A DNA stretch of 64,000 nt from Candidatus Zhuqueibacterota bacterium (GTDB taxonomy: Bacteria > Zhuqueibacterota > Zhuqueibacteria > Oceanimicrobiales > Oceanimicrobiaceae), in the NCBI GenBank assembly GCA_029262055.1, contig JAJDAD010000112.1, positions 110,287-174,286 on the forward strand. The letters are read 5' to 3'. This document shows positions 42,302 to 50,814 of this stretch, in pieces. The translations under genes were made by a program, and so were the position numbers. The notes below the pieces were generated by a model that saw only the letters and a list, made by a program, of their open reading frames with translations, was not told the origin of the DNA and ran no database searches. Within the stretch, counting starts at the first letter, position 1; every line of letters starts with the position of its first letter.

Positions 42302-44638
42302 ATGTCAAATAACGACAGTCAGCGGATTGTCTCGCTGATAAGCAAAGTAGTCCAACGGCGCAAAAGATTTGTTGTGATCGGCGTGGTCGGAATATTGATT
42401 CCTATTCTCTTTTACAATGAGACCGCCAATCCAATTTATGAGGCCAGCACCAGCTTCATTTTTGAGGAATTCAGCAATCCTGTCACAAACTACAGCTATG
42501 ATGCATCCCGTGAAATTCTCATTTCGAATCGCCTGGAGGAAATAAAAAGCCTGGCCTTCTCTGAAGATGTCGCCAAGGCGCTCCCTCTCGATGCATACGA
42601 AAGATTTGAGATGCCTGCGGATGCGGCAGAGGACTTTGACAAATTTTCGTATGTGAGTAAGAAAATAAACAAGAACATATCGGCATTTTCGATCCGGGGC
42701 TCAAATGTCCTGCAAATCAGCATGGCAATGCGCGACCCGGTACTGTGTCGCGATGTCGCCAACACGGCGGCAAACGTATTCCAGGAACGTATGGCCAGGA
42801 TCAAGCAGGCGGGTGTTAGTGGTGTGCGCTCTTTCATAGAGGAACAAGTGGAACGAGTTCAGGCACAGTTGAACGACGCCGAAGAGGAGTTGCGGAATTT
42901 CAAGGAGCAGAACCGAATCATGTCCGTCGATAAGGAGTCGCAGGGTCTGCTACGCAAAATGACGGAAGCCGAGGTCCTTTTTAATTCTGTCAAATCGCAG
43001 AGGGGGTCAGTCGAAGAGCGCCTCGCTACGCTCGAGAGTCAATTGAGCGAGCAAAAGAAAGCGCTGGTACCGTCGATTACCGATATCGCCACTCCGTATG
43101 CTCAAGGGCTTAAACAAAGCCTGCTGGCGCTACAACAGCGATATACAGAATTGAAACTACAGGGTTACGATTCTGATCATCCCAAATTAGGTCAGATTGA
43201 AAGAGAGATCGCCGACACCAAGACGCGGCTTACCAATGAGGCTTTGAAAATTGCCAAAAGGGAGAGTGTTGTCGACCCGCTCACCCAGATCGAGCGATAT
43301 GTCAATGAGTCTTATGCCCAGCAAGTGGAGCTGGAGACTCTGAAGGCACAAGAACTGGCGCTGAAGAAGACTATTCAGGGTTATGAGTCCCAGTTGGCCT
43401 CGCTGCCGCAGAAGGAGTATAGCCTCGCACGCTTGACCCGGCAAAAGGAAGTCATCGCGAAGAATTACATGATGCTCTTGGAAAAACGTGAAGAAGCTCG
43501 CATTTCTGAAGCTGAGAAACTGGCAAATACAAGAATTATCGATCGTGCGCGCTTGCCGAAAGAACCGGTTGCGCCGCGCAAAAAGGTGAACATCGCCATC
43601 GGTGTAGTACTGGGTTTGCTCGTGGGATTTGGAGCGGCTTTCCTGCGCGAGGCGACCAGGACCTCGCTGGACTCTGCTGAGGAACTAGAGCAGATTACTG
43701 ACTGGGCTGTCCTGTCTGCCATTCCGCTAATTGCGAAAATATCAAATGGCATGCTGGCAAGGTCGGCAAATGGCAAGGGTAAGAGCCCGATGATCAAGCG
43801 CAGCTTGCTCACTGAGCTGGACACCAAAACTCCCATCGCAGAGACCTATCGTATGCTGCGTACGAACATGCAGTTCAATGGCCTGGGACGAAGTTTCAAG
43901 ACTATCCTGGTCACCAGTATGGGGCCGGACGAAGGTAAGTCTACCACTTTGACCAACCTGGCAATTACACTCTCCAAGTTGGATCAAAAAGTCCTCATCG
44001 TCGACTCAGATCTGCGCCGACCGCAAATGCACGCCCTGTTCGAGATAGACAAAGAGCCCGGGCTGGCGGATCTGCTGGTCTATCACAATGCGATGAAAGA
44101 CGATACTGCCTTGATCGACAGCAGTGAAGCTTTGGTCGAGAAGGCGTTCAAAGACCAGGAAATGGGTGACCTGGTTGACAATTTCTCCGATTTTGTAATG
44201 GACAACAATTTTGTTTCAAAGATTAACAATCTTGCCGGGCTCAGCAATCTCAATATCCTGAATAGCTCTCTGGTTGAAGCGGTGCAATCCACCGGCATCG
44301 ACAATCTAAAGGTGTTGACCAGCGGTAAACAACTCAAGAATCCCAGCGAGACGGTGGCATCGATTTCCATGAAAGCTCTCCTGGAGGAGTTGAAGAATAG
44401 ATTTGATGTCATTCTGATTGACTCGGCGCCGCTGCTACTGGTGCCGGAGACAATGATCATCTCTTCGCTGGTGGACGGAGTCTTATTTGTCGTCGACTCG
44501 CAGAAATACAATCAGGAAATGCTGAGCAAGGCAAAGAATATGCTCAAAAAAGCCGAGGCCACCGTCATCGGCTCTGTCCTAAACAAGGTCGAGATAACCA
44601 AACAAAACCGAGAAACTTATTATTACTACGATGCCTGA
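42302..44638 (+). CDS. Wzc-type polysaccharide co-polymerase with BY-kinase domain
   Basis: 778 residues. An N-terminal Wzz domain sits between two membrane segments (about 20-37 and 425-446), with long periplasmic coiled coil (about 180-390) and a PxxP-type boundary (RLPKEPVAPRKK). The cytoplasmic bacterial tyrosine-kinase domain has Walker A GPDEGKST (K546), Walker A' VLIVDSDLRRP and Walker B VILIDSAPLL. The C-terminus ends in a Tyr cluster (ETYYYYDA) for autophosphorylation. Between A' and B there are roughly 60 more residues than in CapB/Wzc. It controls chain length and export of the polysaccharide. Confidence 0.95.
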   Translation: MSNNDSQRIVSLISKVVQRRKRFVVIGVVGILIPILFYNETANPIYEASTSFIFEEFSNPVTNYSYDASREILISNRLEEIKSLAFSEDVAKALPLDAYERFEMPADAAEDFDKFSYVSKKINKNISAFSIRGSNVLQISMAMRDPVLCRDVANTAANVFQERMARIKQAGVSGVRSFIEEQVERVQAQLNDAEEELRNFKEQNRIMSVDKESQGLLRKMTEAEVLFNSVKSQRGSVEERLATLESQLSEQKKALVPSITDIATPYAQGLKQSLLALQQRYTELKLQGYDSDHPKLGQIEREIADTKTRLTNEALKIAKRESVVDPLTQIERYVNESYAQQVELETLKAQELALKKTIQGYESQLASLPQKEYSLARLTRQKEVIAKNYMMLLEKREEARISEAEKLANTRIIDRARLPKEPVAPRKKVNIAIGVVLGLLVGFGAAFLREATRTSLDSAEELEQITDWAVLSAIPLIAKISNGMLARSANGKGKSPMIKRSLLTELDTKTPIAETYRMLRTNMQFNGLGRSFKTILVTSMGPDEGKSTTLTNLAITLSKLDQKVLIVDSDLRRPQMHALFEIDKEPGLADLLVYHNAMKDDTALIDSSEALVEKAFKDQEMGDLVDNFSDFVMDNNFVSKINNLAGLSNLNILNSSLVEAVQSTGIDNLKVLTSGKQLKNPSETVASISMKALLEELKNRFDVILIDSAPLLLVPETMIISSLVDGVLFVVDSQKYNQEMLSKAKNMLKKAEATVIGSVLNKVEITKQNRETYYYYDA

Positions 44639-44701
44639 CAATGGGCATCAGTTTCGAATAGACGTATTGCGGTAGAATTTTTATAGGGGCAACAAAGTAA
44701 C

Positions 44702-45394
44702 GTGATCGAAACACCTTGGCTAGTCAGCGGTTTACTTTTGCTTGTGGTTGTTGTGCTGCTGTTTCTTTTGGTAAGGAGACGAAAAGAAACCATTCGGACT
44801 AAGGCACACGTCGGCCCGGATTTGCACTTGAGCGCAGTACCGACCTTTCGAAAGACTAAGAAAGATCTCGCCAATGAGTTGGCCAGAATGCGCCGCTACG
44901 GCCGCCCGCTTTCGATTTTGGTGCTCCGGCTCGAAAGCGACCAGCTACTTCTTGACTTGAAAAGAAGTCTGATAGCTGACGCCGGCAACGGAGGGGTGGA
45001 ATCCTACAACCAGGTGATGCAAACGATTCAACTGGTCTTCTCTCTGGTCGGCTCGATTCTAAAAGAATCGTTGCGTGAAAGTGATATCGCCACCTATGAC
45101 GTTCCCAGCAATCAGTATGTTATCATGTTGCCCGAATCAAACCGGGAACAGGCGATGCTCACGGTAACACGACTTAAGAAACTACTTTTTAAAAGAACCG
45201 CCGGTCACCTGGTGACGGGAGTAGCGGAGTTTCCGACTGACGGTTTGATTCTTCAGGACTTAATAACTCGCGCGGTGGAAGTGTGCACCAGCGATGACAA
45301 CGGGAAGTTGGCGGAACCAGACGTAGTTCAGCCGGCGAACAGCAACAGGAAGCGGGAGCGCAGAAAAGTAGATGAAAAGTCCAAGGGTGACTAA
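44702..45394 (+). CDS. Membrane-anchored degenerate GGDEF-domain protein
   Basis: 230 residues from a GTG with GGGG upstream. One transmembrane helix is at residues 7-25. After a short linker, ELARMRRYGRPLSILVLRLE matches the start of GGDEF domains. ESDIATYDVPSNQYVIMLPE occupies the place of the signature, so the GGDEF residues are replaced by VPSNQ and diguanylate cyclase activity is not expected. The tail (about 200-230) is Lys/Arg-rich. It may bind GTP or c-di-GMP-related ligands, or serve as a scaffold, regulating the Wzc-like kinase or the initiating transferase encoded next, whose gene it overlaps by 23 nt. Confidence 0.75.
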   Translation: MIETPWLVSGLLLLVVVVLLFLLVRRRKETIRTKAHVGPDLHLSAVPTFRKTKKDLANELARMRRYGRPLSILVLRLESDQLLLDLKRSLIADAGNGGVESYNQVMQTIQLVFSLVGSILKESLRESDIATYDVPSNQYVIMLPESNREQAMLTVTRLKKLLFKRTAGHLVTGVAEFPTDGLILQDLITRAVEVCTSDDNGKLAEPDVVQPANSNRKRERRKVDEKSKGD

Positions 45395-46154
45395 TGTTGT
45401 TTTACCAGGCCAAGTAATACCAGGGGCCAACGGCAAAACTTCAGCGGAGAACATTCGAACGTCACGGCCGATGAAGGTCGCTGCCATAGCGCTGGAAAAG
45501 CCCAACAACCTCGCCTGGTACGAGCAATACGCCGACAAAAGAAGAATGCGGATGGAGTGGTACTACCCACTAAAGAGAGCATTTGATATTTGCTTCTGCA
45601 TTCTCGCATTTCCGGTTGTCTTTCCTGTTTTGTCGCTGTGCTACCTTGCCATCAAAGTGGGTTCTCCCGGCGATGTGTTCTTTTTTCAGAAAAGAACCGG
45701 CCGGGGCGGCCAGCGTTTCAAGATGTACAAGCTCAGAACCATGGTCAGCAATGCGGAAGAACTGAAAGAAAAATACATGCATCTAAACGAGCTGACCTAT
45801 CCTGACTTCAAGATAACCAAGGATCCGCGTATCACCAGAGTTGGACGTTTCTTGCGGAAAACCAGCCTGGATGAGCTACCGCAAATCCTCAATGTTCTGA
45901 AAGGGGATATGAGTTTGGTCGGACCACGTCCGACTTCATTTAGCGCGAAAACTTATAGCCTGTGGCACACAGCCCGGCTCGAAGCCAAGCCGGGCATGAC
46001 CGGGCTTTGGCAGGTTTCAGGCAGAAATGAGCTAGATTTTGATGATAGGTTGCGACTGGATATTGCGTACATGAAGAACCAATGTTTTGCTCTGGACTTT
46101 CAGGTTTTGGTTCGGACCTGTGGTACAGTGTTTCATGGCAGGGGAGCCAACTAG
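45372..46154 (+). CDS. Initiating sugar-1-phosphate transferase (WbaP/WcaJ C-terminal type)
   Basis: 260 residues, a monotopic phosphoglycosyl transferase. One membrane helix (about 68-92, [20 protein letters not shown]) is followed by the catalytic domain with [59 protein letters not shown] and [15 protein letters not shown]. It links the first sugar phosphate to undecaprenyl phosphate on the inner face of the membrane. The N-terminal 50 residues are extra and unlike WbaP five-helix domains. It overlaps the GGDEF-like gene and abuts the next glycosyltransferase gene. Confidence 0.94.
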   Translation: MKSPRVTNVVLPGQVIPGANGKTSAENIRTSRPMKVAAIALEKPNNLAWYEQYADKRRMRMEWYYPLKRAFDICFCILAFPVVFPVLSLCYLAIKVGSPGDVFFFQKRTGRGGQRFKMYKLRTMVSNAEELKEKYMHLNELTYPDFKITKDPRITRVGRFLRKTSLDELPQILNVLKGDMSLVGPRPTSFSAKTYSLWHTARLEAKPGMTGLWQVSGRNELDFDDRLRLDIAYMKNQCFALDFQVLVRTCGTVFHGRGAN

Positions 46155-47387
46155 GTGTCGGAGTTTCTTGAAATATTTTTCTGGTTATGCGCCGCGGCCA
46201 TCGTCTACGCCTATGGCGGCTTTTCCCTCTTGATCGGTGCCTGGGGCAGATTAGCCAATCGCCAGGTGAACAAGCGTGATGTCACCCCTCGACTTTCTCT
46301 GATCATTGCAGCTTACAACGAAGAAAAAAGCATCTCCGAAAAAATCGAGAACGCTCTTTCTTTGGATTATCCCAATGATAAGCTCGAAATAATCGTCGCC
46401 TCAGACGGCTCGACTGATGACACCAACCTGATTGTCGAAGCCTGTGACGATGCCCGGGTTCGGTTGATGGATCTGCCTCGCCGGGGAAAAATATTCGCTC
46501 TCGATTCCGCAGTTCAGCTTGCTACCGGAGACGTGCTCGTCTTTTCCGATGCCAACTCGATTTTCATGCCGCAATCCCTGCGAATGCTTGTTCGCAATTT
46601 TGCCGACCCTGAGGTCGGAGGAGTGTGCGGCAATCAGTTCCACCTAGCCGGTAGTGGCGGCGACAATAGTCATCGGGGCGAAAGCCTGTATTGGTCTTAT
46701 GACAAATGGCTTAAGACCATGGAGAGTTTGACCGGCAGTATTGTCTCTGCGGACGGCTCTATTTATGCGATTCGGCGTGAACTGTACCGGATGCCGAAAT
46801 GCACAGACGTGACGGATGACTTTGCGATTTCGACAGGAGTGATCGAACAGGGCTACAGGTTGGTGTACGAGGGTGAGGCGAAATCGCATGAACAAGCGGC
46901 GTCTGCGGCCAAAGACGAGTTTGAGCGCAAAATCAGAATTATGAACCGCGGACTGCGTGGCGTTGCGCTGCGGCGCTCTCTTTTGAATCCGTTCAGGTTC
47001 GGGTTCTACTCGGTGGTCTTGTTTTCACACAAAATCCTCCGGCGGTTTGTGCCGTTCTTCCTGGGAGCGATGTTGGTAGTCAATCTCTTGTTAATCCCTG
47101 TGGGCGCACTTTACAAATTCAGTGCACTGATACAGATTGTATTCTACACGCTGGCGGTTCTTGGCTTTTTCTTCAAGGAAAACAAAGCGGGTCATCTGAA
47201 GCTCTTGTATGTTCCGTTTTTCTATTGTCTGGCGAACGCCGCCGCAGTCGTTGCGATCAGCCGATTAATACGGGGAAGGAGAATCGAATCCTGGGTGCCG
47301 AAACGCGAAGTAGTCCCGAAATCGAGCACTGTTGTGGAGGATGAAGTGTTACCGGTCGTTCACGATATACAAAATGTTGACTCTTGA
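46155..47387 (+). CDS. Family 2 glycosyltransferase, membrane-bound
   Basis: 410 residues from a GTG immediately after the previous stop. An N-terminal membrane helix precedes a GT-A domain: LSLIIAAYNEEKSISEKIEN, IIVASDGSTDDTN, VLVFSDANSIF (DxD-like position) and TDDFAISTGV. Two or three C-terminal membrane segments follow (about 285-375). This is the layout of processive or lipid-linked GT2 enzymes. It adds sugars from nucleotide donors at the cytoplasmic face. It overlaps the next frame by only a few bases, so it belongs to the same transcript. Confidence 0.92.
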   Translation: MSEFLEIFFWLCAAAIVYAYGGFSLLIGAWGRLANRQVNKRDVTPRLSLIIAAYNEEKSISEKIENALSLDYPNDKLEIIVASDGSTDDTNLIVEACDDARVRLMDLPRRGKIFALDSAVQLATGDVLVFSDANSIFMPQSLRMLVRNFADPEVGGVCGNQFHLAGSGGDNSHRGESLYWSYDKWLKTMESLTGSIVSADGSIYAIRRELYRMPKCTDVTDDFAISTGVIEQGYRLVYEGEAKSHEQAASAAKDEFERKIRIMNRGLRGVALRRSLLNPFRFGFYSVVLFSHKILRRFVPFFLGAMLVVNLLLIPVGALYKFSALIQIVFYTLAVLGFFFKENKAGHLKLLYVPFFYCLANAAAVVAISRLIRGRRIESWVPKREVVPKSSTVVEDEVLPVVHDIQNVDS

Positions 47388-47413
47388 ATAGAAACGAATC
47401 ATCTGGAGGCATA

Positions 47414-48379
47414 ATGCGAGTTTTGATTGCAAGTTCTATTGATACTCAGGCCATCGAGAACATGAGTGCGCAACATGATGTGAAATGCGAATTCAGCCCG
47501 GACCAGGAGACGTTGAAGTCCGTGGTCAAAGATCGCGAAGTCCTGATCTTCCGAAGTGGTGTTGACATCAATTCCGAGGTCCTGGCCTGTGCGCCGGACC
47601 TACGGCTGATTATTCGCGCCGGCTGTGGCCTTGACAATGTTGACGTCGAATACGCCAGGAGCAAAGGCATAGAGATGCATACGATTCCGCAACCGGCATC
47701 TTATTCTGTTTCGGAAATGACCTTTGCCTTGATGCTTGGACTTGCCCGGAGGGTGCTGGAGGCTGATGCTTCGCGGCGGGCAGGAAGATGGCAGAAGAAT
47801 GAATTGAAAGGTCACCTGCTTTTCAACAAGACTCTGGGCGTGATAGGGGCAGGTAATATCGGGAGCAGAGTTGGCTATCTTGGCCACGTCTGGGGCATGC
47901 GCGTCCTCGGGTGTGTAGAGCATCCATCTCCTGAGCGAGCTGCCGGATTGCTAAAAAAGGGCATCGAGTTGGTGGACCTGGACAAAGTGGTCTCCGAGGC
48001 TGATTTTTTGACTTTGCATGTGCCGAAGAAGGAATCAACCCTGAGGCTCATTAACTCAGACGTTTTGGCCAGGATGAAGAAAGGTTCGTTTCTGGTCAAC
48101 ATTGCTCGTGGTGGGGTCGTGGATGAGTCCGCCCTTTATAAAGCGCTCACCGAGGGTGAGAATCTGCTTGGCGTCGCCCTCGATGTACACGAGCAAGAGG
48201 GCGAAGGTAAGCTTTCCCCTTTCAAAGATCTTACCAATGTAATCCTCACACCGCATATCGGATCCATGACTGTTGATACGTACAAAGACATGGGGAACCG
48301 CATTCAAAACATTTTTAATGATTTTGTTGCACGATCCAATGGAGTTGCCGAGCAAAGCAAAACCGCGGTTTGTTCTTAA
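47414..48379 (+). CDS. D-2-hydroxyacid dehydrogenase (SerA-like), next to PEP mutase
   Basis: 321 residues from the ATG at 47414, with TGGAGGC 4 nt upstream (a frame from 47384 has no such site). The NAD-binding Rossmann loop is LGVIGAGNIGSRVGYLG. The catalytic Arg/Glu/His set of D-2-hydroxyacid dehydrogenases is visible: LVNIARGGVVDESAL, ALDVHEQEG and LTPHIGSMT. The ACT domain of full SerA is missing. General family membership is sure, the substrate is not. Placement directly before a PEP mutase gene makes reduction of phosphonopyruvate to phosphonolactate a plausible role; 3-phosphoglycerate oxidation is the default alternative. Confidence 0.88.
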   Translation: MRVLIASSIDTQAIENMSAQHDVKCEFSPDQETLKSVVKDREVLIFRSGVDINSEVLACAPDLRLIIRAGCGLDNVDVEYARSKGIEMHTIPQPASYSVSEMTFALMLGLARRVLEADASRRAGRWQKNELKGHLLFNKTLGVIGAGNIGSRVGYLGHVWGMRVLGCVEHPSPERAAGLLKKGIELVDLDKVVSEADFLTLHVPKKESTLRLINSDVLARMKKGSFLVNIARGGVVDESALYKALTEGENLLGVALDVHEQEGEGKLSPFKDLTNVILTPHIGSMTVDTYKDMGNRIQNIFNDFVARSNGVAEQSKTAVCS

Positions 48380-48447
48380 CACGCAGAGCAAAGCAACCGA
48401 TAATATGACATATAAATGACAATCACTTTTGAGCGAAGGGAATCACG

Positions 48448-49329
48448 ATGAACAAGGCAAGTCAGAAAAGGAAGCTACTCCGGCAGGGCCTAACTGGTTC
48501 GAAGCCGATTGCTGCTGTTGGCGCCCATGATGCTATGAGCGCCCAGATGATCGATTCACAAGGATTTGACGCTATTTGGGTTAGCGGATTCGGAGTTTCG
48601 ACAATGGCGTTTGCTGTTCCGGATGCCAATCTGGTTACGATGTCCGAAGCCCTGGCTGCTGCGGTGCGCATGGATTCAGCTGTAAATATTCCGGTGGTAG
48701 CGGACTGCGACAATGGCTTTGGCGGGCTGGCGAATGTTATGCGTACTGTGCGTTCGTACGAAAGTGCGGGCATAGCCGGCATCTGTATCGAGGACAATCA
48801 TTTTCCGAAGCGCAACAGTCTCTACCTTGGTGAATCCAAGCGCGACTTGATCCCCATGGAGGAGCAGGCACGCCGAATTCGCGCGGGTAAGAAAGCCCAG
48901 GAATCAGACGAATTTGTATTCATCGCTCGTGTCGAGTCTTTGATTGCGGGCCATGGCGTTGCCGACGCCTGTCGCAGAGCCGACGCCTACGTCGAAGCTG
49001 GCGCCGACGCCATCCTCATGCATTCCAAAGACAAAACTTTGCAGGAAATTGAAGCCTTCTTAACCGAGTGGCAAGGCGGCGCGCCTCTGGTAGCTGTGCC
49101 GACCCTGTTTCCGGATTTCACCGTCGAGCAACTGCACGACAAGGGCTTTCAAATGGTTATCCTCGCCAACCAAATGATGCGCGCGTCCGTCAAGGCAATG
49201 GAAGAAACCCTGGCCGTGTTAAAACGTGAGCGCAAGGCGGCAGCAGTTGATGGCACCATTGCTCCTGTGAATCATATTTTTGATTTGGTCAAGACCAAGG
49301 AATTGATTGCTCTGGAAGACCAGATATAA
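48448..49329 (+). CDS. aepX: Phosphoenolpyruvate mutase (phosphonate C-P bond forming)
   Basis: 293 residues of the isocitrate lyase/PEP mutase superfamily, closest to true PEP mutases: VGAHDAMSAQMIDSQGFDAI, VVADCDNGFGGLANVMRTVR, CIEDNHFPKRNS, ARVESLIAGHGVADACRRA, AGADAILMHSK and APLVAVPT. The mutase signature EDK-x5-NS appears as E115-D-N-x5-N123-S124: the Asn-Ser pair and the FPK lid are kept, but the Lys is Asn. The enzyme rearranges PEP to phosphonopyruvate, the first step to phosphonates. Phosphonopyruvate decarboxylase is not in the window, but the preceding gene encodes a 2-hydroxyacid dehydrogenase. It sits within the exopolysaccharide operon. Confidence 0.82.
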   Translation: MNKASQKRKLLRQGLTGSKPIAAVGAHDAMSAQMIDSQGFDAIWVSGFGVSTMAFAVPDANLVTMSEALAAAVRMDSAVNIPVVADCDNGFGGLANVMRTVRSYESAGIAGICIEDNHFPKRNSLYLGESKRDLIPMEEQARRIRAGKKAQESDEFVFIARVESLIAGHGVADACRRADAYVEAGADAILMHSKDKTLQEIEAFLTEWQGGAPLVAVPTLFPDFTVEQLHDKGFQMVILANQMMRASVKAMEETLAVLKRERKAAAVDGTIAPVNHIFDLVKTKELIALEDQI

Positions 49330-49358
49330 GGCAGTGTAAAATCAGATAGGAAAAGTAA

Positions 49359-50027
49359 ATGGATTTAACCAACGTTTTAAAAGTTGATCTGACACCTGCT
49401 CAAGTAGTTGTGAGCTTTTTGATTGCGTTTGCTCTGGCGTTTCTTTGGGCTACAGTCTATCGAAAAACCCACAGCGGCATTGCCTATACCAGGTCTTTCT
49501 TTTTCACCCTGCTTTTGATTCCTTCCATCGTCGCAATGGTGATGATGGCCATCGGAAGCAATGTTGCCCTGTCCCTGGGCCTGGTCGGCTCTCTGTCCGT
49601 CATTCGATTCAGAACCGTGATCAAGGATCCCAAAGACATGGCGTTTCTCTTTCTTGCCATCGGGATAGGTCTTTGCTGTGGCGCAAATGCCTGGATGGTG
49701 GCGGTAATCGGAACAGTGTCGGTTTCCCTGATAGCGATCCTGATGGCCAAGGTTGGACACGACAAGGCAGGTTCGGCGGACTACATCCTGATTTTCAGGT
49801 CGGACCAGAGTGATCCCTGGGAAAAGATCAATCAGGAGGCACAGTCCCTCTTGTCCTGGAAACAGTTGCGTGGCGCCACGGACATCAACCAGGGCAAGGA
49901 CTTTGAATACACCTATAGTGTCAGGCTCGGCTCACAGGCGACGCCAGAAAAGCTCGTCAGCCAGCTCGGCAACGGTGTCATTCGCCAGGTGACTCTCATC
50001 ACGCCGGAGAACCACCTTGAGCTCTAG
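49359..50027 (+). CDS. DUF4956 membrane protein
   Basis: 222 residues with three to four membrane segments in the first 130 (VVVSFLIAFALAFLWATVY, FFTLLLIPSIVAMVMMAIGS, and two more). The conserved block LSLGLVGSLSVIRFRT followed by KDPKDMAFLFLAIG identifies DUF4956. A soluble alpha-beta domain of about 80 residues follows. DUF4956 genes are often next to VTC-type polyphosphate polymerase and CotH genes, as here. It overlaps the polymerase gene by 11 nt. It could anchor the polymerase or move its product (inference). Confidence 0.85.
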   Translation: MDLTNVLKVDLTPAQVVVSFLIAFALAFLWATVYRKTHSGIAYTRSFFFTLLLIPSIVAMVMMAIGSNVALSLGLVGSLSVIRFRTVIKDPKDMAFLFLAIGIGLCCGANAWMVAVIGTVSVSLIAILMAKVGHDKAGSADYILIFRSDQSDPWEKINQEAQSLLSWKQLRGATDINQGKDFEYTYSVRLGSQATPEKLVSQLGNGVIRQVTLITPENHLEL

Positions 50028-50811
50028 CCTGGCGGCGCCGGCAACCTCAGCGGTTAGCAACCGCATGATTCTCTTCCGCCGCAAAGAAATAAAATACCTG
50101 GTAGACCGAACGACAAGAACCGCACTCACCGAAGATCTGAAAGCTCTGATGCGGCCGGATGCCCATTCACAAGCCGGTGGCAGATACTTTGTGCGCAGCC
50201 TGTATTTCGATACCGAGAGCTATCTCGCCTACCATGAAAAGTTGGCCGGCTCGGCTATCCGTCACAAGCTGAGGATCAGAGCGTACGGGCTTAATCCGAG
50301 AGAATCGGCCTACGTCAGGCTGGAAGTCAAGTCACGCTTCCTGAGCAACATCCACAAAATCACCGTCGACATTCCGTCATCAAGATATGAACAGGTCGAG
50401 CCTGCGGTTACCGGCAGGACATTGCCGCCTGACGATATTTTGAATGACGACGGCTTGTCGAAAGAGTTTTTCCGCTTGCAACGCCAGTACAATATGTCTC
50501 CCAAAATCATGGTGCAGTACCGGCGCGAGGCCTTCGAGAGAACCGAACTGGATCGCGTGCGCGTGAACTTTGATGATGAATTGGTGGCCTCCAGGTCGCT
50601 GCGGTTACTGGAACCTCTCAGCTCGCCGCGGCGCCTGCTAAAATACGGCAACAGCGTGTTTGAAATCAAGATCGATGGCGCCATGCCGTATTGGATGCAC
50701 AAGTTGATTAGCAAATATGATCTGCAAGACCAGGCGTTTAGCAAATTCACCAATTGTATCCGCAGCGAGGCGTTGTTCTCCTCTTTTGCCCGCCAGGAGG
50801 AGTTGAATTAA
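50017..50811 (+). CDS. VTC-domain polyphosphate polymerase
   Basis: 264 residues from a TTG with GGAGA 6 nt upstream; an ATG at 50065 is possible but lacks a ribosome-binding site. The VTC tunnel-fold basic residues can be seen: FRRKEIKYLVD, YFVRSLYFDT, IRHKLRIRAYG, VRLEVKSRF, KIMVQYRREAFE and VFEIKIDG. These line the phosphate-rich tunnel in yeast Vtc4. It would polymerise phosphate from nucleoside triphosphate, perhaps at the membrane with DUF4956. No SPX domain is present. Confidence 0.87.
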   Translation: MSSSLAAPATSAVSNRMILFRRKEIKYLVDRTTRTALTEDLKALMRPDAHSQAGGRYFVRSLYFDTESYLAYHEKLAGSAIRHKLRIRAYGLNPRESAYVRLEVKSRFLSNIHKITVDIPSSRYEQVEPAVTGRTLPPDDILNDDGLSKEFFRLQRQYNMSPKIMVQYRREAFERTELDRVRVNFDDELVASRSLRLLEPLSSPRRLLKYGNSVFEIKIDGAMPYWMHKLISKYDLQDQAFSKFTNCIRSEALFSSFARQEELN

Positions 50812-50814
50812 ACG

